From Amorphophallus konjac (Eukaryota > Streptophyta > Magnoliopsida > Alismatales > Araceae), in the NCBI GenBank assembly GCA_022559845.1, contig CM040118.1, forward strand, positions 236,143,224 to 236,207,223: a DNA stretch of 64,000 nt. The letters run 5' to 3'. Position 1 is the stretch's first letter, and each line of letters begins with the position of its first letter. The notes below the pieces were generated by a model. That model saw nothing but the letters and a program-made list of their open reading frames with translations, searched no databases and had not been told where the DNA came from. Below, in pieces: positions 45,019 through 55,483 of this stretch. The position numbers and the translations under genes are program-made.

Positions 45019-45256
45019 TGATGCGGGACGGGACCGAAACGGGCTAGGACCTACGAATGCAATGAAGTGCGGCCAGTACTCGCATGCCAAAGGCAAGCCG
45101 GGTGGCTGACCTCCGTAGCGTTCCTCCGGGTGGAGGCGTCTCTCAACAAGAAATCCAAGCCCACAGCCGTCCCTATGAGGGAAGCGTAGGGATCTCAGCG
45201 GCTAAGGAACCGCCGTGCGCCTATGGGAATCTAGTCCGAGCTCGGCGCTCGACTAG
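45019..45256. repeat. Left arm of the inverted repeat
   Basis: It matches the reverse complement of 49134-49371 over its full 238 bases with only a few substitutions (for example CGGGACGGG versus CGGGGCGGG near the tip). Confidence 0.9.
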
Positions 45257-47039
45257 GGCCACGGAATGGGGCTCTCAACTCACAGTCACGCGGTGAATAA
45301 AAAGCTAGCTAGGATCCTAAACACTCACGCGGCATAATGGAAAGCATACTAGTAAAGCAAGTGCCAACAAGGGGGAGCGTCGCACGTACCTCCACGCCTA
45401 GGCGTGGGGAAGAAACCCCGGCCGAGACCAACAACCCCGATACACGAAGAATGAATTTACAACCCAATAAAGTGCCCACTCCTCGCAGGGAGATAACAGG
45501 ATACATGCAACAAATTCGGGGCTGCCGGGACACGGGCTGACGGGCCGCACTCGGTGAAGGTTGGTCGTAAGGGGTCCCGGGTAGCGTCGGCAGGATCGCA
45601 GCAACGCGCAAGTCCGCGGTAACGGGTCCCACGATCTCATCCGGACTCCAAATGACGCGCCGTCAGTGAGGGTGAGAAGCCGACAGGTGGGGGAACGTCC
45701 CGGCCAAAGGGCGTGCGCTGGAACCGCTTGTGGACGCCGGTGGAGGATCTGCAACCTGTGACAGGGTCGCTGCATGCAGAACTGCGCAGCTGAGGGAGAA
45801 AATGAAGAAAACGCTGCTCCGGAAGGCGAAGGAGGTCCCGCTTGTGGGAGGACGTCGAGGACACCCGGCAGCAGATCCCGACCGAAGGGCTCGGTCAGAT
45901 CTGGTCGTGGCTGAGAGCAGCAAGCTCGGGAATCCGCAGGTGATCCTGGCGCCGGGTGGACAGGGCAGACCAGCGTGACCTCACGGGAACGGATGCCACG
46001 AACAGCTCGGACGTCGGAACGAGGCGAGGTCCATGGTGTTGGAAAGAGGACGAAGAGAGGTTCGACCGGTGAAGATCCCACGTCAAAACTCGCAGCTGTC
46101 AGCCCCGTGGAATTTTTACAAGGGGGCAGACAGAACCTGGCTCGCAGGGAGAGGGTGTCCTGCGCGAGCTCACGAAGAAAAATGGCACGGGCGATGCCAA
46201 TCTCCAAACGAGGCGAGACCACCTCGCACGCGTTGGCGACTCGCAGAAGATTCACCAAAAAATGGGTTGGTCGCCCAAAGTCTCCACGAGCAGGGGGTGG
46301 CCGTCGTTGCCCTTGGAGGAGAGATCCGGGCTCACCGAACTTGAACTTGAGAAGGGATAGAAGAGAAAGTGGCCCTCGGCATCGCACCGAGGGATGGGGA
46401 GTCACACCCCGAGCTTGCTCCCGTCGCAGGAGCAAGGAGGAACAGAGGAGGGGGGGCGCAGCCACCTTCAGCCAATTTTCTTTTCAATTCATTCATTAAT
46501 TTCTCTCCAAAGAAAATACAAAGTTTATATATAGGGAGGGGGAATGCTAGGGTTGAAACCCTAGCCACAAGGGAAAGGGGGAATGCGCAATGGGCTAGGG
46601 GGGAAAGGGGGGGTGCGCACCACTCCTAGAATCTAGGAGTGGATTGGGGATGGGGGCGGCCAAAGGAGGGAGGGGGGTGATCGAATGGGGAAGGAAAGGG
46701 GGGGGGGCGCACCCCTCTTCCTAAAATCTAGGAGAGGGGCGGCTGCCACCTTCCAAGAGTAGGGAAAGAGGGGAGGGGGGCGCCCAAACCCTAACCCTAA
46801 GGAGGGGGGCGCAAATCTCCAGGTGGGCCAAGCCATGGTTGGGCAGCCATGCCCAATGGGCCAAGGCTTGAATCAAGAAAGTGGCCCAATAACCCCATCT
46901 ACTACCTAATAAGCATAAAAGACTCAAGTAAAGCCTAATTGGCCCCGATTGGCCTACAAAGGTCCACACAACTAATAAAAGTGTCCACGCAGGGACTAAA
47001 CCAAGGCCCAACATGGCCTCAAATGAGAAGAAAGATCCT
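45257..47039 (-). repeat. LTR-like region of the 4.4-kb derivative
   Basis: In minus orientation there is a G/C-rich U3-like part (46560-46800 is G-rich on plus), a TATA box, then some 1.5 kb to the terminus. Long open frames on either strand (for example 45398-46465) are GC-driven and match no family I know. No second full copy exists at the other end. Confidence 0.5.
46524..46531 (-). promoter_or_regulatory. TATA box of the LTR-like region
   Basis: Minus reads CCCTATATATAAACTTTG, a strong plant TATA context, with AT-rich leader downstream. Confidence 0.55.
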
Positions 47040-47309
47040 CTAGTAGATGCCGTAGTCGCCTAGCCAAAGAGATGCTGGCGTGCTCCGTGTGCTCTGTCGA
47101 GTGATGCGGCGCGTGTCCTCACCAATTCTCCCCGGGTGGGAAGAACTCGACCCCGTCGAGTAAGGGTCACGGTCGCTCAAGTAGCGCTCCAGCAGGTCTG
47201 GGTCGATCCTCTCCAGCTCTCCACGTGTGATCCAGGCGTCGTCTGTCGCAGGGCGCCCTCTCCAACGCACTAGGAAGCGTTGGTAGGCTCCGCTCCTGGT
47301 CGTGGTCAC
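47040..47309 (-). pseudogene. Chromodomain fragment
   Basis: Reads AYQRFLVRWRGRPATDDAWI...ELERIDPDLLERYL, a chromodomain core as found at the C-terminus of chromoviral integrases, where it binds histone marks and guides insertion. It is out of register with the upstream ORF (stops at 47310 and 47330), so it was probably the C-terminus of the same protein before a small indel. Confidence 0.8.
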
Positions 47310-47329
47310 CTACTCATCCAGTATACAAT

Positions 47330-48991
47330 CTATATGCTCGTGTTCTGTAATGGGGCTGGAAGAGGTGGACGCTCAGAAGGTGTAATACTCTCAACAGGAG
47401 GGGAGGGCCCAAAAAGCTCACTGGGAATCACCGCGGGATCCCGATATGCCACCAGATCTGAGACATTGAATGTCGAACAGATCCCATAGTCGTCTGGCAG
47501 CTCAATCTCATACGCATTCGACCCAATTCGCTTCAAGACTCGGAAGGGTCCAGCACCGCGGGCCTGGAGTTTCTTCACGGCCCCCGAAGGAAACCGTTCA
47601 GGTCTGACCCTGATCATGACGTACTCTCCTTCTCGGAACTCACGGGTGCGTCGATGCGCATCGGCTAACTCCTTATAACGTGAGTTGCTGGCCTCGAGGT
47701 GGTGATGATGCAGACTCCGAACTAGCTGTGTTGACTCATACCTATGTGAATGCAGTGGTGGTCCTGGACATCCAAACACAGACCTAGCATGCCTATGACT
47801 CCTACATGATTGGACAACACGGGGAGGACCTGGACAACCAAAGTTGTATCTATCATGCATGGGTGTCCTACTGAATGTGGTAGACTCATGGGGACTAGAT
47901 TGCCCAAACTCACTCATGACATTACCCCTATATGATGAGGGACATGGAGAAACATGAGAGTGAGACATGTGTCCCTGGCCTCCTAAACTCTGGCGTCTGG
48001 GTGTATGCGAGGTGAGATGTTGACTAGAAGGCCTAGATGGGGTGTGATAATGGACCTGCTCGACAAGGTGGGGAAAAGAATACGAGTCGAGAGGCTCACT
48101 AGGGAAAGGATCGAATGGGTCAAAGAAATGATGACCCCTCCCGACAGGTCCCTTCACTATACTTGCCCATGTGCGACATTCGCCCAGGTGCAGAGGATCA
48201 CCTTCAGGCGCTCTAATATATGGGGCAAGGGGCTCATGAGTAAGGCAAGGAAGGCAAGGTTCCTCCCTCGGGACCGTGATACCATAAGAGGGGACGAAGT
48301 CAACCTCCTCGGGAATGGGAAAGAGTAAAAGGACCTCAGAGGTGATATGTCCCATGGTGTAGACCGAGGTAATAGACCCCAAAGCAGGGAGTGTAAAGCT
48401 ATGACTATAGGGTTGGTCAGACCCTAAGGTCAACATATATGTCAACTCCCATTGACAATCTAAACTCCTAAGGAAGCCCTTCACATTTTCAAGAAAGCAG
48501 AAGGACCGAAAAGTGGTGTGAAAGGAGTCAAGGGGTACAATTGGGAGAGCTGGCTCCATGGATGGGTAGCAAGGGATCGGAGCATCTAGAATTAGGCCCT
48601 TCCTTAACCAGCTAGCTAAAGACTCTCCAATGACCAGTTCACCCTCGGAAGGTAAGAATGGCTCTATATGAGGGTCTGAGGGTGAAGCATCTCTCTCGGG
48701 AGTGGAATCGGAGTCCTCTATGATGTGGAGGGGTCCCTGGCCCTCAGTCGAGGGTCTCGGGCCGAGAGTGCCGGCCCTAACCTCCAAAGGTTCAGGCACG
48801 ACTGTGTACTCCATGGGATCACTCCCTAACTCCTCAACCTCAGTTAGGTACTCCTCAACCAACTCCTGTTCAGCCTCGTAAGTCACTGGAACTAACACAG
48901 GTGGGGCATCCTCCGAATGTGTGCCCTCCAAGATAGGGGAAGGTGAAGGACACTGGTCAGAGGACCGGGCATTCCAACTATAGGGGGCCAC
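47330..48991 (-). CDS. ORF joining an unknown N-terminal region to an integrase C-terminal domain
   Basis: 553 codons. Residues 1 to about 430 are acidic, then Ser/His/Pro-rich, and match no family I recognise. They contain no zinc knuckle, protease or RT motif. The last 120 residues (RYKELADAHRRTREFREGEYVMIRVRPERFPSGAVKKL, then GPFRVLKRIGSNAYEIELP and STFNVSDL) are the GPY/F-type integrase C-terminal domain of chromoviruses. This is either a non-autonomous element with pol deleted in frame or an element-encoded fusion. There is no in-frame stop over 1.6 kb, unlike the neighbouring elements. Confidence 0.7.
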   Translation of the reverse strand: MAPYSWNARSSDQCPSPSPILEGTHSEDAPPVLVPVTYEAEQELVEEYLTEVEELGSDPMEYTVVPEPLEVRAGTLGPRPSTEGQGPLHIIEDSDSTPERDASPSDPHIEPFLPSEGELVIGESLASWLRKGLILDAPIPCYPSMEPALPIVPLDSFHTTFRSFCFLENVKGFLRSLDCQWELTYMLTLGSDQPYSHSFTLPALGSITSVYTMGHITSEVLLLFPIPEEVDFVPSYGITVPREEPCLPCLTHEPLAPYIRAPEGDPLHLGECRTWASIVKGPVGRGHHFFDPFDPFPSEPLDSYSFPHLVEQVHYHTPSRPSSQHLTSHTPRRQSLGGQGHMSHSHVSPCPSSYRGNVMSEFGQSSPHESTTFSRTPMHDRYNFGCPGPPRVVQSCRSHRHARSVFGCPGPPLHSHRYESTQLVRSLHHHHLEASNSRYKELADAHRRTREFREGEYVMIRVRPERFPSGAVKKLQARGAGPFRVLKRIGSNAYEIELPDDYGICSTFNVSDLVAYRDPAVIPSELFGPSPPVESITPSERPPLPAPLQNTSI

Positions 48992-49133
48992 AGGGGCGGG
49001 CTCCGGGGGTGGTGGCAGGCGTGAACCTGGAGGCGGAGCGGACTGTGGGCTAGGGGAAATTAGCGACTCAAGATAAACCTACCTCTTATCCAACTGATCT
49101 GAAAAGTTTTGCAAGAGTTCGGCAAAGGTGGGA

Positions 49134-49371
49134 CTAGTCGAGCGCCGAGCTCGGACTAGATTCCCATAGGCGCACGGCGGTTCCTTAGCCGCTGAGATCC
49201 CTACGCTTCCCTCATAGGGACGGCTGTGGGCTTGGATTTCTTGTTGAGAGACGCCTCCACCCGGAGGAACGCTACGGAGGTCAGCCGCCTGGCTTGCCTT
49301 TGGCGTGCGAGTGCTGGCCGCACTTCATTGCATTCGTGGGTCCTAGCCCGTTTCGGTCCCGCCCCGCATCA
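49134..49371. repeat. Right arm of the inverted repeat
   Basis: Plus-oriented copy of an LTR end (…CCCCGCATCA) followed directly by AATTGGTATCAGAGC, i.e. LTR terminus plus tRNA-Met PBS. Confidence 0.9.
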
Positions 49372-49433
49372 AATTGGTATCAGAGCTTATTGTCCCGCAT
49401 CAAATTGGTATCAGAGCTTATTGTCCCGCATCA
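49372..49433 (+). repeat. Two 31-bp direct repeats with PBS
   Basis: Units at 49372-49402 and 49403-49433 are identical. Each holds TGGTATCAGAGC (PBS) and ends TGTCCCGCATCA, the LTR terminus. Confidence 0.95.
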
Positions 49434-51153
49434 CGACGACTCGACGGCGGATGAGCTGGGCGTCCCTGTGGGTCGCTCCCAAGCCCGGGACAAGGGCACG
49501 GGGGTGGCCCCTGAGGGGACTTCACGGCCGGGCGGCGCGAAGCGCAAGAATCCCATGGAGGGAAGGTTGCAGGAAGCCGCGAAGGCCAGGAAACGGGCCA
49601 AGAAGGCAGGTCTCCTCATCACTGCCGGGGGCGAATCTGGTTCGGCGACGATCCCCTCTCGGGGGCAAGATGGGGCCGACCCAACCGGGCTGGCTCCCCC
49701 ATCCGCCGAGCGAGAGAGGGCCGAGGAGACCAGGGGCCCCTCAGAGGATGGTGACGATGGGTCGGCTCTCCCCTCGGTGGGAACAGAGGGGGCCAAAGTA
49801 GAAACAGCCGAGGCGGAGACCGGGGGACCGATCGAGGTGGGTGATGTCTCGGGTGGTGATGCGCGGGCCGAGACAGTTGAGATCGGGGGTTCGCCTGTAG
49901 AGGCGTCGCAACCCCAAGAGTCCGAGGTTCCTGGTGCGGCGGGGCTGGTGGCGTTGGTCGAGGTCGGGGGTTCGCCTACGGAGGCGTCGTAACCCCAACC
50001 GATCGTGGAGCACGCGGAGGCCGTTTCCGCGTCTCGACCTGGGTCTTCCATTGAGGCGCCAGGGGCGGAGCGGGTGCCCATGCCGGTGGCCTTGGAGAGG
50101 CTCGGCGTCTCGAGCGCTCTGTATCAACTTTGCTGCGAGGAGTCCGCGAGGATGAAAGGGGGAGACAGGCGTCATTCTCCTCCCGGGGTTCTCGACGTCA
50201 TCATGGAGGGCGGCTTGGTCATGGCCCGGATGGGGGCCACGATGGCGGAGACTTACACCTGGACGGAGTCAGAGCGGTCGAACCTCGCTTGGACCCTCGG
50301 GGGGTGTGAGAGGAAGTTGGCTCAACTCAATGAGGCGCACGACGGGCTCCGGCGGGAGTTCTCTGCGATCAGGGTGTCGGCGCGGTCGAGCCGGCTAGAA
50401 GTCGGAGTGTTGACCGAGCAGCTAGCCAAGGCCCGGGAATCGCTTGAGAGGAAAATCAAACTCCTTGAGGAGGAGCGCCTTCACCATCTCGAGCTGGACG
50501 GCCGTTGGGAGGCTGAGCGCGCCGAGCTGGTGGACGGAGCGGAGGCAGCGGAGCGCCTTCGTTTTGAGGCCGAGGCCGACCGAACTGAGGCGGAGGAGCG
50601 ATCGGCGGAGGCCAAGGAGCGGGCGGCTGAGGCTGAGCTGAAGTCGGCTGAGGCGGAGAGGTGATCAGCGGAGGCCGAGGAGCGTGCGGTCGAGGTAGAG
50701 CGGAAGTCGGCCGAGCTTGCCAAGAGAATGGGGCTGGTCGGAGCGGAGGTGATCGAACAATACAGGGGCTCGGAGGCCTACCTAGCCGACCTGCAGGAAG
50801 CTGCCCTTCCACACTACGAGGCAGCACTTCGCCGAGGCATCCGCAAAGGGTTCGAGCAGGGTTACCGCCGGGCCGTTGCCTATGCCGAGGCACAAGATTC
50901 TGGGATCGACTTCCCCTCTGGCCAGTGCTATGTCTCAGATGAGTCGTCTTATAGCTCCTCTGTGTCGGGCGGGGAAGATCCAGAGAGCTCTTCTCCGGTG
51001 GGGTCACCAACTCTGGCTGCCTCGGGAGGGCTCGCGGCAGAGGCAGTTCTCGCGCAGGCGGGGTCAGTGCCAAGGCCGGCCGTCACCGAGGTTGTCGGGG
51101 GTGAAACACCCATGCCTTCCATTCCCGAGCTTCAGAGTGGGCCCGAGGCCTGA

Positions 51154-51510
51154 TGTATCGCTCTATTTTGCCTTCTTCCTTTGTTTGTCTCTTTTCCTTT
51201 TCTGAAAAAGAAAGATTTTCCTTTTTGCAAGACAATAAATGACTTACTTGCTTCTTGCCTTCCTTGCCATGATTCGATTAGCGTATCTGCAGTAGTTGGA
51301 AATTGTCGATACGTCCTGCGTGATTTTTGCATGCTGGTTGGACAGGCTCCTGACATGGTGTCTTTCCATTTTCTTACGTTTTGAATGCTAGGCCACTTCG
51401 TGTATTCCGCTGAGGCGAAAAATGAGGGGTTTGAGGTGACCATTCAGAGGAGAAAATTCCTTTGGCGTGTTTTTGAGGGGGGAGTCATTTAAGGCAAGTA
51501 GCCTCCCTTA
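51154..51510 (+). other. 3' UTR-like interval after the antisense gene
   Basis: An AATAAA at 51234-51239 could end the antisense transcript. The rest is unremarkable; no gene seen. Confidence 0.4.
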
Positions 51511-51513
51511 GCC

Positions 51514-51907
51514 TATAAAAAGACCGCAGGCCGTCCCTTCCTCTCCACCGCTTAGGATTTTCACTAACAGTCTTTCCTCGCCCCTTCTTCACGTTGCGTT
51601 GTGCCGTTGCCTTCGGAGCATGGAGGATCCTTCGGAAGACGACGCTGCCAGTGATGGAGGAGCAGAGAGTTCTTGCTGCCTTGGGCTATTGAGCAGGTCC
51701 GACGGTCGTCGCGCGGGGTTGAGACGGATCCGATGGTCATCGCGCGGATCTGGAGAGGGTTCGACGTGCGGAGGCACGCCGTTTACTCTTTACCAGTTCC
51801 CGCGAGGCTTCCCAGGGGCGCCGAGATGGAGGACGGATGGGGGCATCCGGGACACCCGCCGCCACTCTCTCTCTGCTCGCTCCAGGGGTGGGGAGGAAGC
51901 AAATTAA
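51514..51907 (+). CDS. Possible second antisense mini-gene
   Basis: A consensus TATAAAA (51514-51520) is followed by a CT-rich leader and, 100 bases on, ATG 51620 in an ORF running to 51907 (about 95 codons, MEDPSEDDAASDGGAESS...). The product is acidic at first, then Arg/Gly-rich, with no family match. A competing frame (51673-52017) is open beside it, so an intron or frameshift is possible. It is read on the same strand as the Transposase_28-like gene and opposite to pol. Confidence 0.3.
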
Positions 51908-52342
51908 GCTCCCTCCTTTCTGGGCCCTCCCCTGTCATTTCTTTCACTCTGAGGAGGCTGCTTGCTCTCTGTACGTTCCAAAGAATTGACAGGTTGGGAA
52001 GGAGGAGGCCTTCATAGGCGTTCCTTCCCTCTTCCTCTTCCAAGTTCAACTTGGAAGGTAGCCTTCCTTCTTTTTAATCCCTCTGTCACCTTTGTCACGG
52101 GCCACCCGAGCCAATTGGGTCGACCGCCCTGTGACCGAGCCAGTTTCTACGCGAGGCAGAGTCAGTGGCTGGACACAAGGAGATCAAGACCGAGTCGGCC
52201 GATCGATGGCCTCTTGCGGTGGTGCTAGATGGATTTTTTGCTTTTTGCTATGCGATGTACTGGCTTTTGCCTTTCTGATGTACCAACAATTGTTTGAATG
52301 AAAAGAAGAAAGTTTTATTTCATCCAACTTGTTTGCACAACT
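51908..52342. other. Spacer between the mini-gene and the pol end
   Basis: No coding or repeat signal is recognised. AATGAAAAG strings near 52295 could serve as weak polyadenylation signals on plus. Confidence 0.35.
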
Positions 52343-54256
52343 TCAAAAGTAGAATTTGTGTAGTGTGGTTGCGTTCCACGTCCGAGGGATGGGTTCCCCT
52401 TCCATTGTAGCTAGCCTGTACGCACCTTTCCCGAGCGTCTCGACCACTCGGTAGGGGCCTTCCCAGTTAGGGGATAGCTTGCCCGCCGCCTCTAGTGGTC
52501 GAGAGGCTTCGGCTTTCCTGAGGATGAAGTCTCCTGGTTGGAAGTGTCTGTCTCAGACTTTGGCGTTGTAGTATCGGGTGAGGCAGCGCTTGTATTCCGT
52601 TGCTCGGATGCTGGAAATCTCTCGGAGTTCATCTGCTAGGTCGAGATTCTCGAGTAGCTTTTGCTCGTTTACCTCGGGCGAGAAGTGGATGACTTGGAGA
52701 GAAGGGTTGGTGACCTCTAACGGAATAACGGCCTCAGTGCCATACACCAACTAGAAAGGACTCTCACTGGTTACCGTTCTGGGAGTCGTTCTGTGTGACC
52801 AAAGTACGCTAGGCAATTCCTCGAGCCAGCTACCCTTGACCTTGCCGAGTCTGGTCTTTATGCCTTTTAAGATAGTCTTATTGGCATTTTCGACCAGCCC
52901 GTTGGCCTGAGGGTGGGCGATCGAAGTGAAGTGGTTACAAATACCTAGGTCGGCGCATCGGTCTCAGAAATAGCGAGAATCAAATTACCGACCGTTGTCG
53001 CTCACTATCACCCAGTGGATGCCGAAGCGACAAATGATCGATTTCCAGACGAAGCTCCAGACAACTGTCTCGGTGATCCTTGCCGTGGCTTCGGCCTCGA
53101 TCCACTTGGTGAAGTAGTCGATGGCGACGATGATGAACTTCTTTTGAGACTGAGCCATGGGGAACGGCCCAAGGATGTCGATCCCCCACCGAGTGAAGGG
53201 ATATGGCTCGGTCAGGGTGACGAGTTCCGTAGCCGGCTGATGGACTAAGTGGTCGCATCGCTGGCATCGATCGCACTGTTGCACGTAGGCCGTGCAGTCG
53301 CGTTGCAGAGTGGGCCACCAGTAACCTTGCCATAGCAGGATCCTGGCGAGCGATCTTCCTCCTGAATGCGCTCCGCACAGACCTTCATGAATCTCTTGGA
53401 TGGCTCGGCTGGCTTCGTCGGGGCCGAGACACTTCAGGAGGGGACCGGAGAAAGATCTCCGGTAGAGAGTGTCGTCGAGAATGACGAAGCGCCGGGCTTG
53501 GTACTTCATTCTGCGGGCTTCTCGAGGGTCGGAAGGCTCTTGGGAGTCCCAGAGCCACGATAGGTAGGGGGTACGCCAGTCGCTGAGAATGGCCGAGTCA
53601 ACAGCGAGGAGCTCTGAGTCAATGCTCGGGTGCTCTAGCTCTTCAAGGAGGACCGATCGGGTACCTTCCGGGTTGAGGGATGAGGCCAACCGAGAGAGGG
53701 CGTCCGCTCGAGAGTTTTCCTCCCGAGCTATTCGGACTACCTCGAATCCTTCGAATTGTTGGGCCAGGTCTCTGACCAGCTGGAGGTATTTGATCATTGG
53801 TGCCTCTCGAGCTTCGTATTCTCCATTGACTTGGCTAGCGACCAGCTGGGAGTCGGTGTGGATTTTGACTCGCTCAGCCCCCAACCGTCGGGCCATGCGT
53901 GCTCCCAAGATAAGGGCCTCGTACTCGGAAGCATTGTTGGATGCATAAAAGCTGAATTTCAAGGCATAATGTAGTTCTATTCCTACGGGGGACCTCAGGA
54001 GGATTCCGGCACCACTACCGACCGAGTTGGAAGATACGTCAATGAACAGTTCCCAGGTTGGCCCGGGCGCGGACGGGGATCTTTCTTCAGTCGGGATGGT
54101 ACTCTCGGCGATGATGTCGGCGAGCGCTTGGCCTTTCACAGCTGAGCGCGGCTGATAGGAGATGTCGTAGGCCCCGAGCATGATGGCCCATTTGACGAGT
54201 CGCCCTGAAGCTTCGGGGTGGGCCAGAATCTTCTTCAATGGTTCGCCGGTCAGCAC
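52343..54256 (-). pseudogene. RNase H and integrase, second Tat element
   Basis: The archaeal RNase H keeps FIDVSSN, EYEALI, HTDSQL and RADALSRLAS. The integrase keeps the H-H-C-C region (IHEGLCGAH, CDRC), D in RWGIDILG, D in VSDNGR and E in ANGLVENANK. The C-terminal domain (GPYRVVETLGKGAYRL) ends at TGA 52343-52345. In-frame stops around 52551, 52751, 52970 and 52985 fall on former Gln or Arg codons. The longest open piece is 52985-54256. Confidence 0.9.
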
Positions 54257-54742
54257 GGTGATGGGGTGACCCTGGAAATAGGGTCAGAGGCGCTTGGCGG
54301 AGGTAACCAACGCTAGCACGAGCTTCTCGGTTGCGGGGTACCTCCTTTCAGCCTCGTTGAGCACCTTGCTGGTGTAGCAGACCGGCCTCTCGATTCTCGA
54401 GTCATTTCTGACTAGGACCGAGTTGATTGTGGATGGTGTTGCCGAGAGATAGAGCAGCAAGACTTCGCCCGGAACGGGCTTGGAGAGCACCGGGGGCGAG
54501 GCCAGGAACTCCTTGAGCTCGGCGAACGCTCTCTGGCATTCCTCATCCCATGCGAACGTAGCAGATGCCAACTTGGGCCCCCTCAATAGCTTGAAGAAGG
54601 GCAGGCATTGTTCGGCCGCACGGGACAGGAAGCGGCTGAGAGCGGCGACACGCCCAGTTAGGCGCTGGACGTCCTTGATGCTGGTGGGTGGATGCATGTC
54701 CAGGATGGCTTGGACCTTGTCGGGGTTGGCTTCGATCCCACG
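54257..54742 (-). pseudogene. RT thumb and first RNase H, second Tat element
   Basis: GIEANPDKVQAILDMHPPTS, then LSRAAEQCLPFFKLLR, AFAELKEFLASPPVLSKP and VCYTSKVLNEAERRYPATEKLVLALV. The frame is flanked by TAG at 54743 (family Gln) and TGA at 54284 (family Arg). Confidence 0.9.
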
Positions 54743-55396
54743 CTAAGTGACCAAGAAACCCAGGAACTTCCCAGATCTCACTCCGAAGGCGCACTTGGCA
54801 GGATTGAGCTTCATGTTGTACTTCAGGAGGGTGCCGAAGGTTTCAGCGAGGTCGGTGAAGTGGTCTTGGGCCTTGGGGGTCTTGACGAAAATGTCGTCAA
54901 TGTAGGCTTCGACGTTCCGACCTAGTTGTTCCTCGAACATGTGATTGACCAGCCTTTGATACGTAGCTCCAGCGTTCTTCAACCTGAAAGGCATCCGGGT
55001 GTAGCAGTATACGCCGTAGTCGGTGATGAAGGCGATCTTCTTGACATCTTCTGGGTCCATCCTGATCTGATGGTAACCTGAATAGGCATCTAGGAAGCTG
55101 AGTATCTCATTGCCCGAGGTTGAGTCAACCAATTGGTCGATGCTCGGTAACGGATAACAGTCCTTAGGGGTGGCCTTATTCAGATCGGTGAAGTCCACGC
55201 ACATCCGCCATTTGCCCGAAGCTTTAGGCACCAGGACGACATTGGCTAGCCACGTCGGGTACAAGACCGATCTAAAAAGTCCAGTCTCTTGTCCCTTGGT
55301 GACCTGTGCCTTGATGATCATCTGCTTCTCTGGTGCATGCTTCCTTCTGCGTTGCTGAACGGGCTTCACGGTGGAGTCGAGGTTGAACTTGTGCAT
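54743..55396 (-). CDS. Reverse transcriptase fragment, second Tat element
   Basis: Contains WRMCVDFTDLNKATPKDCYP, FLDAYSGYHQI and catalytic YIDD at residues 165-168. The conserved MPFGLKNAG reads MPFRLKNAG (Arg 138), a Gly-to-Arg change that fits G-to-A and probably harms activity. Confidence 0.92.
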   Translation of the reverse strand: MHKFNLDSTVKPVQQRRRKHAPEKQMIIKAQVTKGQETGLFRSVLYPTWLANVVLVPKASGKWRMCVDFTDLNKATPKDCYPLPSIDQLVDSTSGNEILSFLDAYSGYHQIRMDPEDVKKIAFITDYGVYCYTRMPFRLKNAGATYQRLVNHMFEEQLGRNVEAYIDDIFVKTPKAQDHFTDLAETFGTLLKYNMKLNPAKCAFGVRSGKFLGFLVT

Positions 55397-55483
55397 TATA
55401 GTCTCCTCTAGAATCCCAGGGAGTTGATCATCGGACCAAGCAAAAACTCAGATGTACTCAGAAAGGAATTTCTTATATTGTTG

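Larger units (their letters stand above)
45019..49433 (-). mobile_element. 4.4-kb rearranged chromovirus derivative with inverted termini
   Basis: CGACG is duplicated at 45014-45018 and 49434-49438, and removal of the insert restores the host antisense gene's frame. The left end starts TGATGCGGGAC and the right end finishes GTCCCGCATCA. A 238-base inverted repeat (45019-45256 and 49134-49371) forms the ends, with two extra 31-base units at the right containing tRNA-Met PBS sequence on plus. Inside, a minus-strand ORF ends in an integrase C-terminal domain and chromodomain. A minus-strand TATA (46524-46531) marks an LTR-like region between 45257 and 47039. RT, RNase H and the integrase core are absent. 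Confidence 0.85.
44024..51153 (+). pseudogene. Antisense gene, putative gypsy-type transposon protein (Transposase_28-like), interrupted
   Basis: ATG at 44024 (MRREDTAEEQ). Exon 1 holds the conserved domain of the plant 'putative gypsy type transposon' family (PF04195 style): ICTFLLVWKSGFRLPFEPF, FFQLAPIQLVANSY, KGFYFIQAR, GWKTQFFWVK. A 76-base intron (44889-44964) joins it in phase to exon 2, which is split at GDD by the 4.4-kb insertion (45019-49433). Exon 2 then gives a basic patch (GGAKRKNPM...KARKRAKK), a Gly/Glu-rich region and a long coiled coil (about 50290-50720, AEAEERSAEAKERAAEAE), ending at 51153. Stops at 44187-44189 (TAG), 49990 (TAA) and 50662 (TGA) all fit C-to-T decay. An AATAAA follows at 51234. 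The molecular function of this family is unknown. Confidence 0.82.

Noticed and set aside
45398..46465. 355-codon minus-strand ORF in the 4.4-kb derivative
   Set aside because: Composition is Pro/Arg/Ser-rich from high GC, no motif is seen, and it covers the predicted U5 region downstream of the TATA box.
46789..46800. CCCTAACCCTAA, telomere-like repeat
   Set aside because: Only two units, in LTR-like sequence; no telomeric array.
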